Below are positions 43,117-52,600 of a stretch of DNA of 64,000 nt, piece by piece (the first letter of the stretch is position 1; every line of letters starts with the position of its first letter). The stretch lies in NCBI GenBank assembly GCA_039820405.1, contig JBCBQC010000024.1, forward strand, positions 1 to 64,000. Direction: 5' to 3'. A model generated the notes under the pieces. It had not been told where the DNA came from, ran no database searches, and worked only from the letters and a program-made list of their open reading frames with translations. The DNA is from CALLVY01 sp937899855 (GTDB lineage Bacteria; Bacteroidota; Bacteroidia; Chitinophagales; Saprospiraceae). Position numbers and translations under genes: made by a program.

Positions 43117-44943
43117 CTATTTCGGAGTATAGATCGAATCAATTTCTGACTTGTATTTTTCGAGGATCACCCGCCGCTTGAGTTTCATGGTTGGGGTCAA
43201 CTCGCCGGGGCTCCCGTCGGTCTTGGTGGGTTCCCAGGTCCCATCGACCAGGACAAACTTCTTGATCTGCTCGATGTGGCTAAATTCGGGATTGTAGTGA
43301 TCGACGACTTGCTGGAAACGCGAAATGACCTTGGGGTCTTGGATGGCATCCCGCATGGAGGAGTAGCCCATCCCGCAGTCTTCGCACCAGGACTTGAGTG
43401 CTTCTTCGGCCGGTACGATCAGGGCCGATACGAATTTTTGCTTTTCACCCACGACCATCATTTGTTCCACCAGGAAGTCTTCCTTGAACTTGTTTTCGAT
43501 GGGGGCGGGAGCGACGTACTTACCCCCCGAAGTTTTCAACAACTCCTTTTTGCGATCGGTAATTTTGAGGAAATGCTTGCCCCCGGGCCCCTTGACCAAC
43601 TTACCGACATCACCGGTGCGGAACCAAGGTTCTCCATCGATATCCTTCATCACCTCTGCGGTCTTCCCCGGTTTTTTGTAGTAACCCATCATGATATTGG
43701 GCCCTTTGGCCAGGATTTCGCCTTCGCCCTCGCGGTAGTCACCCTCGGTGGCGTCGATTTTCAGCTCCACCTGTGGGAGCATCGGACCCACGGTACCGAG
43801 CATGGCACCCTGCGGATCGTAGCGGTTGATGGTGAGACCGGGCGAAGTCTCGGTCAGGCCATAGCCCTCGCGAATGGGAATGCCCGCGGCGGAAAAGACC
43901 CGTGCGATTTTGACCGGGCAGGCGGCGGCACCGGTGAGGATACCGCGAACATTGCCCCCGAGGGCTTCCCGCCACTTGCTAAAGATCAGGCGATCGGCGA
44001 GGCTTTGCTGAATACCTCGGAAGCCGGAATAACGCTTTTCGTAGTCGTAGTCATCGGTGAGGTTTAGGGCCCAGAAGAACAGGCTCTTTTTGACTCCCGT
44101 GAGCTCGAGTCCCTTGTTGTAAATCTTTTCGTATACCTTCTCCAACAGACGCGGTACCGTAGTGAAGAAATGGGGCTTGACCGCTCGCAGGTCCCCGTCC
44201 TCTCCGCCGAGGTTGTTGGTACCGACAAAGATCACATTGATGCCCAAGTAGGCGTAGGAATAAGCTGCGGTCCGCTCGAAGATGTGGCAGATGGGCAGGA
44301 AGCTCATCGCGATTTCTCCCGCCGAGATGGGCATCAATTCGCGGACGCCTTCGACGTTGGATACAATGTTGCGGTGGCTGAGCATGACGCCCTTTGGATT
44401 GCCAGTGGTCCCGGAGGTGTAGATGATGGTAGCCATCGATTCGGGGTCGATGCTTTGCTTGATTTTCTCCACCTCGTCGAGCCCTTCATCGGAAAAAATG
44501 TCTTCCCAGTAAAGCCGTCCCTCGGTACGATCGAAGGTGTAGACGTCCTGCAGGGAGGAGACCTTGGGATTGGCGGCCTGCACTTTATCGTACAGATCGC
44601 CATCGCCAACAACGCAGTATTTGACTTCGGAATCGTTGAAAATGTACTCGTAATCGTTGGAGCTGATGGTGGGGTAAACCGGGACGTTGATCACCCCAAT
44701 TTGCAACATTCCCAGGTCCATGATGGTCCACTCCGGGCGGTTTTTGTACACGACGGTCGCTACTTTATCGCCGGGTTGGAGCCCCATTTTGAGCAATCCA
44801 CAACTTACCTTATTGGCGAGGTTGATGATGTCGTCGGTACTGTAGTACACCCATTTCCCATTCAGATTGTGCCCAAAGGCGCGTTCTTGTGGGTATTTAT
44901 CTTTTTGTACATAGATGAATTCGAAGATTCTACTTGGCTTCAT
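43117..44943 (-). CDS. Long-chain fatty acid--CoA ligase (FAA1-like), copy A
   Basis: This AMP-forming synthetase (608 residues) activates fatty acids to acyl-CoA. It carries TIIYTSGTTGNPKGVMLSH (about 172-190), the acyl-adenylate motif GYGLTETSPGLTINRY (about 360), WFRTGDVG and ITDRKKELLKTSGGKYVAP, as in eukaryotic-like FAA1 ligases. A second ligase gene of similar length lies upstream on the same strand, so fatty-acid import or recycling could use two enzymes with different specificity. A terminator follows. The 130-nt gap to copy B suggests either separate promoters or a shared transcript. Confidence 0.93.
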   Translation of the reverse strand: MKPSRIFEFIYVQKDKYPQERAFGHNLNGKWVYYSTDDIINLANKVSCGLLKMGLQPGDKVATVVYKNRPEWTIMDLGMLQIGVINVPVYPTISSNDYEYIFNDSEVKYCVVGDGDLYDKVQAANPKVSSLQDVYTFDRTEGRLYWEDIFSDEGLDEVEKIKQSIDPESMATIIYTSGTTGNPKGVMLSHRNIVSNVEGVRELMPISAGEIAMSFLPICHIFERTAAYSYAYLGINVIFVGTNNLGGEDGDLRAVKPHFFTTVPRLLEKVYEKIYNKGLELTGVKKSLFFWALNLTDDYDYEKRYSGFRGIQQSLADRLIFSKWREALGGNVRGILTGAAACPVKIARVFSAAGIPIREGYGLTETSPGLTINRYDPQGAMLGTVGPMLPQVELKIDATEGDYREGEGEILAKGPNIMMGYYKKPGKTAEVMKDIDGEPWFRTGDVGKLVKGPGGKHFLKITDRKKELLKTSGGKYVAPAPIENKFKEDFLVEQMMVVGEKQKFVSALIVPAEEALKSWCEDCGMGYSSMRDAIQDPKVISRFQQVVDHYNPEFSHIEQIKKFVLVDGTWEPTKTDGSPGELTPTMKLKRRVILEKYKSEIDSIYTPK

Positions 44944-45072
44944 TGCAAATGGATAATTTTTTTAGTGGATTGGGATTTCCCTTTTTTGTATTACAAAATG
45001 GGACATCATCGAACAAATATTAGGAAAATATACAAAAGGTTTTGGCTAAAATTCGGATTTTCTTAAAAAATG

Positions 45073-46869
45073 TCAATCCAAAAGAGCATCTTTTTTTGCA
45101 TACAAGGCCTCAATGGCGGATCGAAATTTTTCGAGGATGAAAGCCCGTCGCAATTTTAAGGTCTGGGCGTACTCGCCACTGCTGACCGACCACTCCTCGT
45201 GCAGCAGGTGTATCCGACGGATTCGGGCCGCTTTGTCGAGCTGGGTATTGAGTTCCCGGATGCGTTCTTGGTAAAACGTTTCGACCTTGGGATTGATGAC
45301 CATATAAGGCGGAGAAGTCCAGTGTACGCCGTGCTGCTCACACCAGCGGCGGAGTTGGACCACATTGGGAATAAGGAGGGCTACGACGTAGGGACGTTTG
45401 TACCCCACGATCATACATTGGCTGATAAAACGGCTCGTCTTGAGCAAGTTCTCTACCTGTTGGGGAGCGATGTACTTGCCGCTACTGGTCTTAAAGAGGT
45501 CTTTTTTTCGATCGGTAATTTGCAAAAACCGCTTGTGGACCATTTTGCCTACGTCCCCCGTATGAAACCAACCCTCCGCATCAATCACCTTCCGGGTCAG
45601 TTCGGGCTGTCCGAAGTAACCGAGCATGACGTTCGGCCCCCGCACGAGGATTTCCCCTTCCTCCCCCGGTTCCGCATCGATCCGTACCTCCACCCCCGGC
45701 AGGGGAATACCCACCGTCCCGAAGTGTACGCCTCCCGGTTCAAAACGGTTAAAAGCAATGGCGGGCGAGGTCTCGGTGAGCCCGTAGCCCTCCCGGATAT
45801 GGATGCCCGCCGCCGAAAACAGCTTGCCCAGCTGTGGCTGTAAGGCCGCCGCTCCCACAATGACCCCCTTGACCTGCCCCCCCAATACCTGCCGCCAGCG
45901 TCGGTACACCAAGGCATCGGCGATCCACCGTTGCCAATGAAAACCCCACCCTTGGCTCGGCCGATCCCGGCTCCGTTCCCCCAGCCGCATCGCCCACCGC
46001 AGCAGGCGCCGTCGCCAGACCGCCTGCTCGGTAGCCGCCTCTTCAATCGAGTCGTACATCCGCTCCAGCAGTCGGGGGACCGCCGTGAAATAGTGGGGCC
46101 TGACCTCCGCAACATTGGCCAAAATGCGATCGACCCCTTCGGCGTAATACACCGAGGCCCCGACCGTAAAGTAGGTGTAAATGGCTACGCGTTCGAAAAC
46201 GTGGCTCGGCGGTAGAAAGCTGATCGTCCGGTCAAAGTAGGAAATGGGCAACAGCGCGATGATGGCCTTGATGTTGCTGACCACGTTGTGATGACTGAGC
46301 ATGACTCCCTTGGGTTTTCCGGTCGTTCCCGAGGTATAAATGATGGTGGCCAGGTCGTCGGGACGGATGGCGGCCTTGCGTTGGTCGATTTGTTGGCACC
46401 GTTCCGGGCTGGGCGAGCCTTGCAAATGACTCCAGTGGGGAAGGTCCCCTTCCCGTTGGAGGGTATAGATACCCCGGAGTTGGGGCGCTTGCCCCCGCAG
46501 TCTCTGGATGCGTTCGTAGAGGGGGCGGTCGGCGACGAAGCAATAGTGGAGCTCGGTTTCCGTGAGGATGTGGAGGAGGGATTGGTCGGTAATGGCGGTG
46601 TGCAGGGGGACGACGACGACCCCAATTTGTTGGAGGCTAAGGTCGACAAAATTCCAGGCGGGACTGCTGATGGCACTCATGATCCCCACTTTTTCTCCCA
46701 CTCCTAAGCCCAACTCCAGCAGTCCGGCGCTGAGCCTTTCGATGATCTCCAGACAGTCGTGTGTGGAGTAGTGTTGCCACTGGCCATCTGTTTTGTGGGC
46801 CAGGGCTATCTTCTGGGGATAGCAGTAGGCTTGGAAGGGCAGGAGGTCGAAGAGACGGTGAAAATTCAT
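45073..46869 (-). CDS. Long-chain fatty acid--CoA ligase (FAA1-like), copy B
   Basis: This ligase (598 residues) has the same architecture as copy A: TIIYTSGTTGKPKGVMLSH, GYGLTETSPAIAFNRF, WFHTGDVG and ITDRKKDLFKTSSGKYIAP. It differs in having a more basic linker around 275-310 (RRRLLRWAMRLGERSRDRP) and lower similarity in the substrate channel region. The two genes probably arose by an old tandem duplication. Expected reaction: fatty acid, ATP and CoA to acyl-CoA, AMP and diphosphate. Exact chain-length preference cannot be read from the sequence. Confidence 0.92.
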   Translation of the reverse strand: MNFHRLFDLLPFQAYCYPQKIALAHKTDGQWQHYSTHDCLEIIERLSAGLLELGLGVGEKVGIMSAISSPAWNFVDLSLQQIGVVVVPLHTAITDQSLLHILTETELHYCFVADRPLYERIQRLRGQAPQLRGIYTLQREGDLPHWSHLQGSPSPERCQQIDQRKAAIRPDDLATIIYTSGTTGKPKGVMLSHHNVVSNIKAIIALLPISYFDRTISFLPPSHVFERVAIYTYFTVGASVYYAEGVDRILANVAEVRPHYFTAVPRLLERMYDSIEEAATEQAVWRRRLLRWAMRLGERSRDRPSQGWGFHWQRWIADALVYRRWRQVLGGQVKGVIVGAAALQPQLGKLFSAAGIHIREGYGLTETSPAIAFNRFEPGGVHFGTVGIPLPGVEVRIDAEPGEEGEILVRGPNVMLGYFGQPELTRKVIDAEGWFHTGDVGKMVHKRFLQITDRKKDLFKTSSGKYIAPQQVENLLKTSRFISQCMIVGYKRPYVVALLIPNVVQLRRWCEQHGVHWTSPPYMVINPKVETFYQERIRELNTQLDKAARIRRIHLLHEEWSVSSGEYAQTLKLRRAFILEKFRSAIEALYAKKDALLD

Positions 46870-46920
46870 GTGGGCTGAGACTTGATGGGCAGTGACTCAG
46901 CGAAAAATAAGGAAAATTTT

Positions 46921-46946
46921 GTTGGCCGCCCACGGGAGCGGCCAAC
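46921..46946 (-). terminator. Terminator of the YceI-like gene
   Basis: GTTGGCCGC (46921-46929) pairs perfectly with GCGGCCAAC (46938-46946); on the minus strand a T-rich run follows. Confidence 0.85.
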
Positions 46947-46958
46947 AAAAGGGAGGAT

Positions 46959-47651
46959 TTAGCTAGCCTTCAGGCTAATGCTGAGGGCGATGTCGTCGTC
47001 GATGAATTTGTCCTTGAGGTCATCAAAGACGGACTTGGACATAAAGTTGATGCCCCATTCGGTACGGTTGATCTTGAAGGAGGGCGTGGTGGCCGAGATT
47101 TGGCCATCGACCATGGCTACGTTGGCCGGAAAGGTGATGCTCTTGGTCTGGTCCTTGAGCGTGAGGTTACCGGTGATGTTGTGCGTGGCGTTGCCACCTT
47201 CGGGAATGGCTTCCACCTTGGTGATGACAAACTTTGCGGTGGGATACTTGCGGACGTTAAAGAAGTGGTCGGCTTTTTCGTCGACCAGCCCTTTGAGGTG
47301 CTCTTCGAGGTCTTCCTTGCCTTCGCCGGCCTTGAGGTCGATGACGGCAATGCTGTTCATATCGAGTTCGAATTCACCGCTCACCAGATTGTCCCCGTCA
47401 ACGCCGAGTTGGCCATTGGACAATTTGATCGAACCGTTGTGGGTGCCCGTAGGCTTGCTACCCACCCAGAGGACTTGGCTGTCGGTCGTGCTGACCTTCA
47501 TGGTTTGGGCTTCATCAGGAGTAGCGGCCGCGGCTTCGGTGGCTTCGCCAGTTTCGGCTTTTTCTCCGGCGGGCTTTTCGCCACAGGCCACGAGCGCGAG
47601 GGCCAACACCAGGAGGAACGAGTAATGGATAAGATTCTTCATGAAAGACAT
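46959..47651 (-). CDS. YceI-domain lipoprotein
   Basis: This is a 230-residue lipoprotein (signal LVLALALVAC, acylated Cys23; ATG 47642 is an alternative start three codons in). After a low-complexity Ala/Glu linker (about 28-50) comes a YceI lipocalin-like domain: VLWVGSKPTGTHNGSIKL, GEFELDMNSIAVIDL, HFFNVRKYPTAKFVI and the FKINRTEWGINF strand. YceI proteins bind isoprenoid or fatty-acid-like molecules in the periplasm, which would be compatible with the adjacent acyl-CoA ligases, but no shared transcript is evident because a terminator lies between. Confidence 0.9.
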   Translation of the reverse strand: MSFMKNLIHYSFLLVLALALVACGEKPAGEKAETGEATEAAAATPDEAQTMKVSTTDSQVLWVGSKPTGTHNGSIKLSNGQLGVDGDNLVSGEFELDMNSIAVIDLKAGEGKEDLEEHLKGLVDEKADHFFNVRKYPTAKFVITKVEAIPEGGNATHNITGNLTLKDQTKSITFPANVAMVDGQISATTPSFKINRTEWGINFMSKSVFDDLKDKFIDDDIALSISLKAS

Positions 47652-47685
47652 GGTTTAAGTGATAGATGATGATTTTTCGATTGTC

Positions 47686-48621
47686 CTAAGGCAAACGCTC
47701 CAGGAACTCGATCGTCTCGTCGAGGCTACCAAAAACGGATACGGTATCCGTGGAGTTTACGCGCTGCACGACGACCTGATAGCCCGAAAGGAGCATGTGG
47801 GCGGGCTGGATGTATTCGGCCAGCTCGTCGATGTACTCTTGAATCGAACGTTGGATAAAGGTCTCGGTGATGAGGGTAAACACGTAGTCGGGTTTGTGGA
47901 TTTTGCAGGTGTCCTTGAGGTCGAACATGGAGATGTTCTGGCCGAGGTAAATCACCTGGTGATTGCGCGATTTGAGCAAATAGTGCATAAATAGCAAGCT
48001 CAATTCTTGGGTTTCCCCTTCGGGCAGATACACCACAAACTTTTTTACTTTGGAACCTCTGGGAAAGGGTTCTTGATCAATGGCGACGATCAGTTTTTGG
48101 CGGATGAGGTTACTGATGAAGTGTTCTTGTATCGGCTGGATCGATCCCGTCATCCACAGCAAACTGAGTTTTTCGAGAAATGGGTAAATGACTTCCAGCA
48201 TGGTTTTTTCAAAGCCGATTTGCCGGATGTTGGTAGAGATGATCCGGTCAAATTTGTATTCGTCCATTTCGATCATCGAAATGGTGAGGGCGTCCAACTG
48301 AGTGTCGTATTCGAAGTTGACCTCAGAAATGGCGGCGACCTTTTGGGCGATGGCCTCTTTGCTCATCTTGGCGATTTTGGAAATCTTGATGCCATTTTTG
48401 TTGAGCAGCGCAATGTTGAGGAGCAATTTAAGGTCCGAGTCTTCGTAATAACGGATATTGGTATCGGTTCGTCGTGGTACGACGATGCCATAGCGCTGCT
48501 CCCACATCCGAATGGTGTGTGCCTTTATGCCGCTAAGCTTTTCTAAGTCGCCTATGGAGTATATCGCCACCGTTATCTTTTTACTGGAACCTGTACAGAG
48601 ATTTAATTGCTGGGCCGTCAT
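47686..48621 (-). CDS. MerR-family regulator with CarH-like cobalamin-binding fold, cobalt His replaced by Gln
   Basis: The protein has 311 residues. The MerR winged helix (21-90) includes YSIGDLEKLSGIKAHTIRMW. The second part follows the light-sensing CarH/LitR layout: the W-x9-EH motif is present (Trp156, Glu166, His167) and the Rossmann-like half contains YLPEGETQELSLLFMHYLL and HQVIYLGQNI. The lower axial histidine of CarH (E-x-H) is Gln205. Light-independent or cobalamin-free action is therefore possible. CarH relatives repress carotenoid genes; none are adjacent. ATG 48621 is used; a GTG at 48570 directly before AIYSIGDLE would fit family starts equally well. Confidence 0.87.
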   Translation of the reverse strand: MTAQQLNLCTGSSKKITVAIYSIGDLEKLSGIKAHTIRMWEQRYGIVVPRRTDTNIRYYEDSDLKLLLNIALLNKNGIKISKIAKMSKEAIAQKVAAISEVNFEYDTQLDALTISMIEMDEYKFDRIISTNIRQIGFEKTMLEVIYPFLEKLSLLWMTGSIQPIQEHFISNLIRQKLIVAIDQEPFPRGSKVKKFVVYLPEGETQELSLLFMHYLLKSRNHQVIYLGQNISMFDLKDTCKIHKPDYVFTLITETFIQRSIQEYIDELAEYIQPAHMLLSGYQVVVQRVNSTDTVSVFGSLDETIEFLERLP

Positions 48622-48984
48622 CTATCTTAATACCAGAAGCTTAAGTTTTAAATCCCACTTGGTAAACTCCGTTAAGAGCTCTCGCTGGTCAAGCAGGAAA
48701 TATATGAAGTATAACGCAAAAACAGAACAGGAAGCAGGATAAATTGTTTAGTGTTTGCTTGATTCGGTAGACGAAAACCTGTAGCCTCTTGGTACCCACC
48801 CCCCCAAAGCCGATGATTATCAGTGGTATTGAAACTGTTAAAGACCGGGTAGAAAAGTGGATTTGTCCCCCGAAAAGGGGCCCCCTAGGTAGGGATTTCC
48901 TAACTTGGCGGCGGCAAATTTCCCCCGCGCGAAACCGCAAGCGGTACGCGCCAATTTTTTTGCATTAAAATCGAAAACGGCAGT
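48622..48984. other. Spacer between the MerR-type regulator and bshA
   Basis: This 363-nt region lies between divergent genes. I see no gene with support and no exact TAnnTTTG box; TAACTTGG at 48901-48908 is one base off. It contains C- and G-rich runs (around 48866-48885) whose role is unclear. Confidence 0.4.
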
Positions 48985-50142
48985 ATGAAAATCGGGATTG
49001 TGTGTTACCCTACCTACGGTGGAAGCGGTGTAGTCGCAACGGAACTGGGGCTCGGCTTGGCCCAAAAGGGGCATCAAGTCCATTTTATTACCTACCGCCA
49101 ACCCGCTCGCCTCACCACTTTCCAGGAGAATATCTACTACCACGAGGTTAGCTCCGCCGATTACCCCCTCTTCGAATACCCGCCCTACGACACCGCCCTG
49201 GCCAGCAAATTGGTCGACGTAGTCAACTTCGAGAACCTAGACCTCCTCCACGTACACTACGCCATTCCCCACGCCGCCATCGCCTACATGGCCAAAAAAA
49301 TCCTACTCGCCCAAGGGCGTTACGTACCCGTCGTCACTACCCTGCACGGTACCGACATTACCCTGGTGGGTACCAATAAGGCCTTTGCCCCCGTCGTCGC
49401 TTTTTCCATCAACAAATCGGATGGAGTTACCGCCGTCTCCAAAAGCCTCGAACGGCAAACCCGTGACTTCTTCCAAATCGACAACGACATCAAGGTCATC
49501 TACAATTTTATCGACTTCCAGCGTTTTCGCCGCGTCAACAAGGACCACTTCAAGAAAGCCATCGCCCCCAATGGCGAACGGATCATCGTACATACCTCCA
49601 ATTTTCGCAAGGTCAAACGCGTGGGTGACGTGATCCGCATTTTCCAAAAACTCCACGAGCAGGTGCCTTCCAAATTGTTACTGGTGGGGGATGGTCCCGA
49701 ACGGCGCAACCTAGAGGAACTGTGTCGGTCGATCCACCTGTGCGAAGAAATTCGCTTTCTGGGCAAGCAGGATGCCGTCGAAGAATTACTCGCCATCGCC
49801 GATCTTTTCGTCATGCCCTCCGAGAGCGAGAGCTTTGGACTGGCCGCCCTGGAGGCCATGGCCTGTGAAGTGCCCGTCATTTCCACCGACGTAGGTGGGC
49901 TACCGGAGGTCAATATCCACGGCAAAACGGGCTTTCTCAGCCGCCTGGGCGACGTGGAAGATATGGCCGCCAATGCCATCAAACTCCTGCGCGATGAAAA
50001 GCTACACCAGGAGTTCCGCCGCAATGCCCTCCAGCAAGCCCAACGCTTTGACATTGCCCACATCCTACCCCAGTACGAGGCTTACTACGAACACATCCTC
50101 AGCCATAAGGTATACGAACGCGCCGCCAAATCGGAGTCCTGA
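48985..50142 (+). CDS. bshA: N-acetyl-alpha-D-glucosaminyl L-malate synthase BshA
   Basis: This glycosyltransferase 4 enzyme (385 residues) joins GlcNAc from UDP-GlcNAc to L-malate, the first step of bacillithiol synthesis. The BshA signature opens the protein (KIGIVCYPTYGGSGVVATELG) and continues with LHVHYAIPHAAIAYMAK, TTLHGTDITLVG and the C-terminal nucleotide-sugar site PSESESFGLAALEAMACEVPVI. The organism should therefore use bacillithiol as a low-molecular-weight thiol. bshB and bshC are not in the window. It converges on porZ with a 17-nt gap. Confidence 0.96.
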   Translation: MKIGIVCYPTYGGSGVVATELGLGLAQKGHQVHFITYRQPARLTTFQENIYYHEVSSADYPLFEYPPYDTALASKLVDVVNFENLDLLHVHYAIPHAAIAYMAKKILLAQGRYVPVVTTLHGTDITLVGTNKAFAPVVAFSINKSDGVTAVSKSLERQTRDFFQIDNDIKVIYNFIDFQRFRRVNKDHFKKAIAPNGERIIVHTSNFRKVKRVGDVIRIFQKLHEQVPSKLLLVGDGPERRNLEELCRSIHLCEEIRFLGKQDAVEELLAIADLFVMPSESESFGLAALEAMACEVPVISTDVGGLPEVNIHGKTGFLSRLGDVEDMAANAIKLLRDEKLHQEFRRNALQQAQRFDIAHILPQYEAYYEHILSHKVYERAAKSES

Positions 50143-50159
50143 GCGGACTGCCGGATGGA

Positions 50160-52496
50160 CTAATTCATCACTAAAATCTTGGTAACGATGGCATCGGGGT
50201 CCCCGAGGGTATCCGTACTGGTGCTGAATACGAGGTAGACGCCCGAGCTGGCGCGCCGACCGTTGTAGTCGCGGCCGTCCCAGATGGCCTGGCCGCCGAG
50301 TGCGGTGGTTTCGTAGATCAACTGGCCGTTGACGTCGGTGATCTTGACGTTGGCATCACGGGTCAGGCCCTTGATGGCAATGGGACCTTCGTAATCGGCC
50401 TTGACGGGGTTGGGGAAGGCGTAGATCTCCGCCTCGTTGTGAAAGGGAGCCCCCTCGACTGCCTCGGCCCGGAGCGACGTAATGCCCTTGGCCGTAGCCA
50501 AGTACACCTCTCCCGAGACCTGATCGATCGCAATGTCGTACACCACATTATCGAGCAAGGGGCTGTTGTCTTCGTTTAGGTAAGCGATGGCCTCTTTGCC
50601 ATCGGGCGACTGGACAAAGACGCCGTTTTCCGTACCGAACCACTTGCGGTTGGCACCGTCAACGGCGATGGCCAGGACGTCCTCGGATTCGAGTAGGAAG
50701 GCGCGGATGCCGCCCACCTCAACGGGCTGTTTGAAGCCAACGCAGGGGTTGGTACTGTCAAAGATCGCCCCGCAGTCAAAAATGACCACCCCTTCTTTGG
50801 TACCCACCCATACCTCACCGTCCAGATCCACCGCTATGCTGCGGACGTTGTCGTTGGGGATTTGGGTGTTGGTAGAATTGAGTGACAGGACGCGGTCGTC
50901 ACCGGGGATATCGAGGGTCCCGGCATCATCGTATACGACGATACCGGCCTTATCGCGGGTAAACCACTTGTAGCCGTTCTGATCGATGACCATCGATCGC
51001 AATTCAGCACCGACGTTGAGGCTGCCGCTAAAACGATTCTGAAAGGTACCATCCGCCTTGAGGACCGCAATGGGGTTGGAAGCGCGGTTGTTGCTCATCC
51101 AGAGATTGCCTTCCTCATCGAAGGCCAGGCCCCCAATTCGGACGGTAAAATCCCCGATGGCCGGCTCGAGGACGCTGTTTTGCTCGTTGAAGTACCGCAG
51201 CTCCTCCGTCGTCGGGTCGTATTCGATCAGGCCATTGAAAAGGGTACCGACGTAGACTTTGTTGTTTTCTGGGTTGACGGCCACTGTATAACAGGACTTG
51301 CCCTCATTATTGCGCATCACATCATTGGTCGAATTGTGGAAATTGGTCCACTGGCCATCGGCCGAGAGGTGGTAAAAGCCGTGGGCTTGGTTGGTGGCGG
51401 TAAAGCTGGAGGTACTGATGATTTCGCTGGTGGCCCAGAGTTCGCCGTTGTGGACGGTCAACTCGTTGACCTGGGCGTCGAAGGGGGCGTCAAATTCAAC
51501 CTTGCGACAATCCCCTTCTCCTTCGGCCAAAATGCGGTACAACCACCAGCTGTCGGCAAACCACAGTTGGCCGTACTGGTCTTCGATACCGTAGCGGGGG
51601 CGGTCGACACAATTGTTGGGATTGGTGGTATAATTGCCCGTTTCGTCAAAGATCAGCATTCGCCCATCGCAAGATTCGATGCAGCGCAATCCGAGGAGTA
51701 GGTGATCGCCTTCGGCGGTAAGAAAACGGATGAAGAACTCGGGATCGTGGTAGATGGAGTCGAGTCCGCTTTCGGTGTACTTGTAGAGTCCATCGTTGAC
51801 GTCCACGTAGATGTTGTTGCGGTAGTTGACGATGGCGCTGGAGCTGTAATCGCCGGGGAAACCTTCGTTGAGGTCGAGCAACTGCCAATTGGCGTTGTCC
51901 TTGAGGTTGATACCCGGGCGGTCCTCGGCGCGGTAGACGCCTTCTTCGGTGGCGGCGAAAAAGCGGCCATCCTTCCAGGTGATGCCGAATACCTCGATGC
52001 CCAGATTGGCGGTAAAGCCAAAACGCTCGGTGACCAGGTTGAACTCCACGATTCCGTAGGCCATACAAAAATAAGCCATGGAATCCTTGAGTACGGCAAT
52101 CTCGTTGATGGTACGGTTAAAAAAGTTGCCGTCGTTGCGAAGATTGTTAAAGGTGGTCACCCGGCTGGGGCTCACCAGGTCAAACTCGCTGTTGGTGTAG
52201 GTGACGATCAGCGCATCCGTCAGGGGGCTGTATTTGACCAGTCGGGTCTTGGCTTCCGATAGGCCATCCAATTTGGTGATAAAGGTGGCTCCCGAGCTGC
52301 TGGGATCGCGTTTGTCGAAGGCGACAACGGCTTGTTGTGAGGTGTAGTAAACTCGATCTTCGCCCTGGGTGATGTGGGTACCCAAGCGGTAGGGATGGTA
52401 GATCTTCCAGTCACCGATCCGCAGGTCTCCCTGGGCGGGAAGGGTCTGGGTACCCAATAGGAGAAGAAGGAATAATGGGGTAAAATATCTGGCCAT
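50160..52496 (-). CDS. PorZ-like type IX secretion protein
   Basis: This surface-exposed protein (778 residues) resembles PorZ, part of the attachment complex that links cargo of the type IX system to anionic lipopolysaccharide. A signal peptide (FLLLLLGTQTLPAQG) is followed by a PorZ N-terminal propeller (IGDWKIYHPY opening), then more two-component-regulator-like propeller blades (EGNLWMSNNRASNP, YKWFTRDKAGIVVYDD, GEVWVGTKEGVVIFD, RKWFGTENGVFV), and a final CTD-like domain (IYAFPNPVKADYEGP, VKITDVNGQLIYET, RRASSGVYLV). Retention of a CTD that is not cleaved is known for PorZ. A -7 box is at 52539-52532. Confidence 0.85.
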   Translation of the reverse strand: MARYFTPLFLLLLLGTQTLPAQGDLRIGDWKIYHPYRLGTHITQGEDRVYYTSQQAVVAFDKRDPSSSGATFITKLDGLSEAKTRLVKYSPLTDALIVTYTNSEFDLVSPSRVTTFNNLRNDGNFFNRTINEIAVLKDSMAYFCMAYGIVEFNLVTERFGFTANLGIEVFGITWKDGRFFAATEEGVYRAEDRPGINLKDNANWQLLDLNEGFPGDYSSSAIVNYRNNIYVDVNDGLYKYTESGLDSIYHDPEFFIRFLTAEGDHLLLGLRCIESCDGRMLIFDETGNYTTNPNNCVDRPRYGIEDQYGQLWFADSWWLYRILAEGEGDCRKVEFDAPFDAQVNELTVHNGELWATSEIISTSSFTATNQAHGFYHLSADGQWTNFHNSTNDVMRNNEGKSCYTVAVNPENNKVYVGTLFNGLIEYDPTTEELRYFNEQNSVLEPAIGDFTVRIGGLAFDEEGNLWMSNNRASNPIAVLKADGTFQNRFSGSLNVGAELRSMVIDQNGYKWFTRDKAGIVVYDDAGTLDIPGDDRVLSLNSTNTQIPNDNVRSIAVDLDGEVWVGTKEGVVIFDCGAIFDSTNPCVGFKQPVEVGGIRAFLLESEDVLAIAVDGANRKWFGTENGVFVQSPDGKEAIAYLNEDNSPLLDNVVYDIAIDQVSGEVYLATAKGITSLRAEAVEGAPFHNEAEIYAFPNPVKADYEGPIAIKGLTRDANVKITDVNGQLIYETTALGGQAIWDGRDYNGRRASSGVYLVFSTSTDTLGDPDAIVTKILVMN

Positions 52497-52531
52497 AACT
52501 GATTTTCGTTATTGTATAAGAACCAACCCTC

Positions 52532-52539
52532 CAAAGTTA
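52532..52539 (-). promoter_or_regulatory. -7 element (TAACTTTG) of the porZ-like gene
   Basis: This is an exact TAnnTTTG match on the minus strand, 35 nt before the ATG at 52496. Confidence 0.5.
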
Positions 52540-52600
52540 TTATTGTTTGGCCAAAAAACATTGGGGACGATTGTCAAATAGCAGACGAGCTACCGTAGGT

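Noticed and set aside
43117..46869. Tandem acyl-CoA ligases as a special lipid system
   Set aside because: Two FAA1-like ligases side by side are common in Bacteroidota; nothing else in the locus points to a dedicated pathway.
48590..48597. CTGTACAG palindrome near the MerR-type regulator start, resembling CarH/LitR operators
   Set aside because: It is only 8 bp and lies inside the frame if ATG 48621 is the start; too short to support an operator call.
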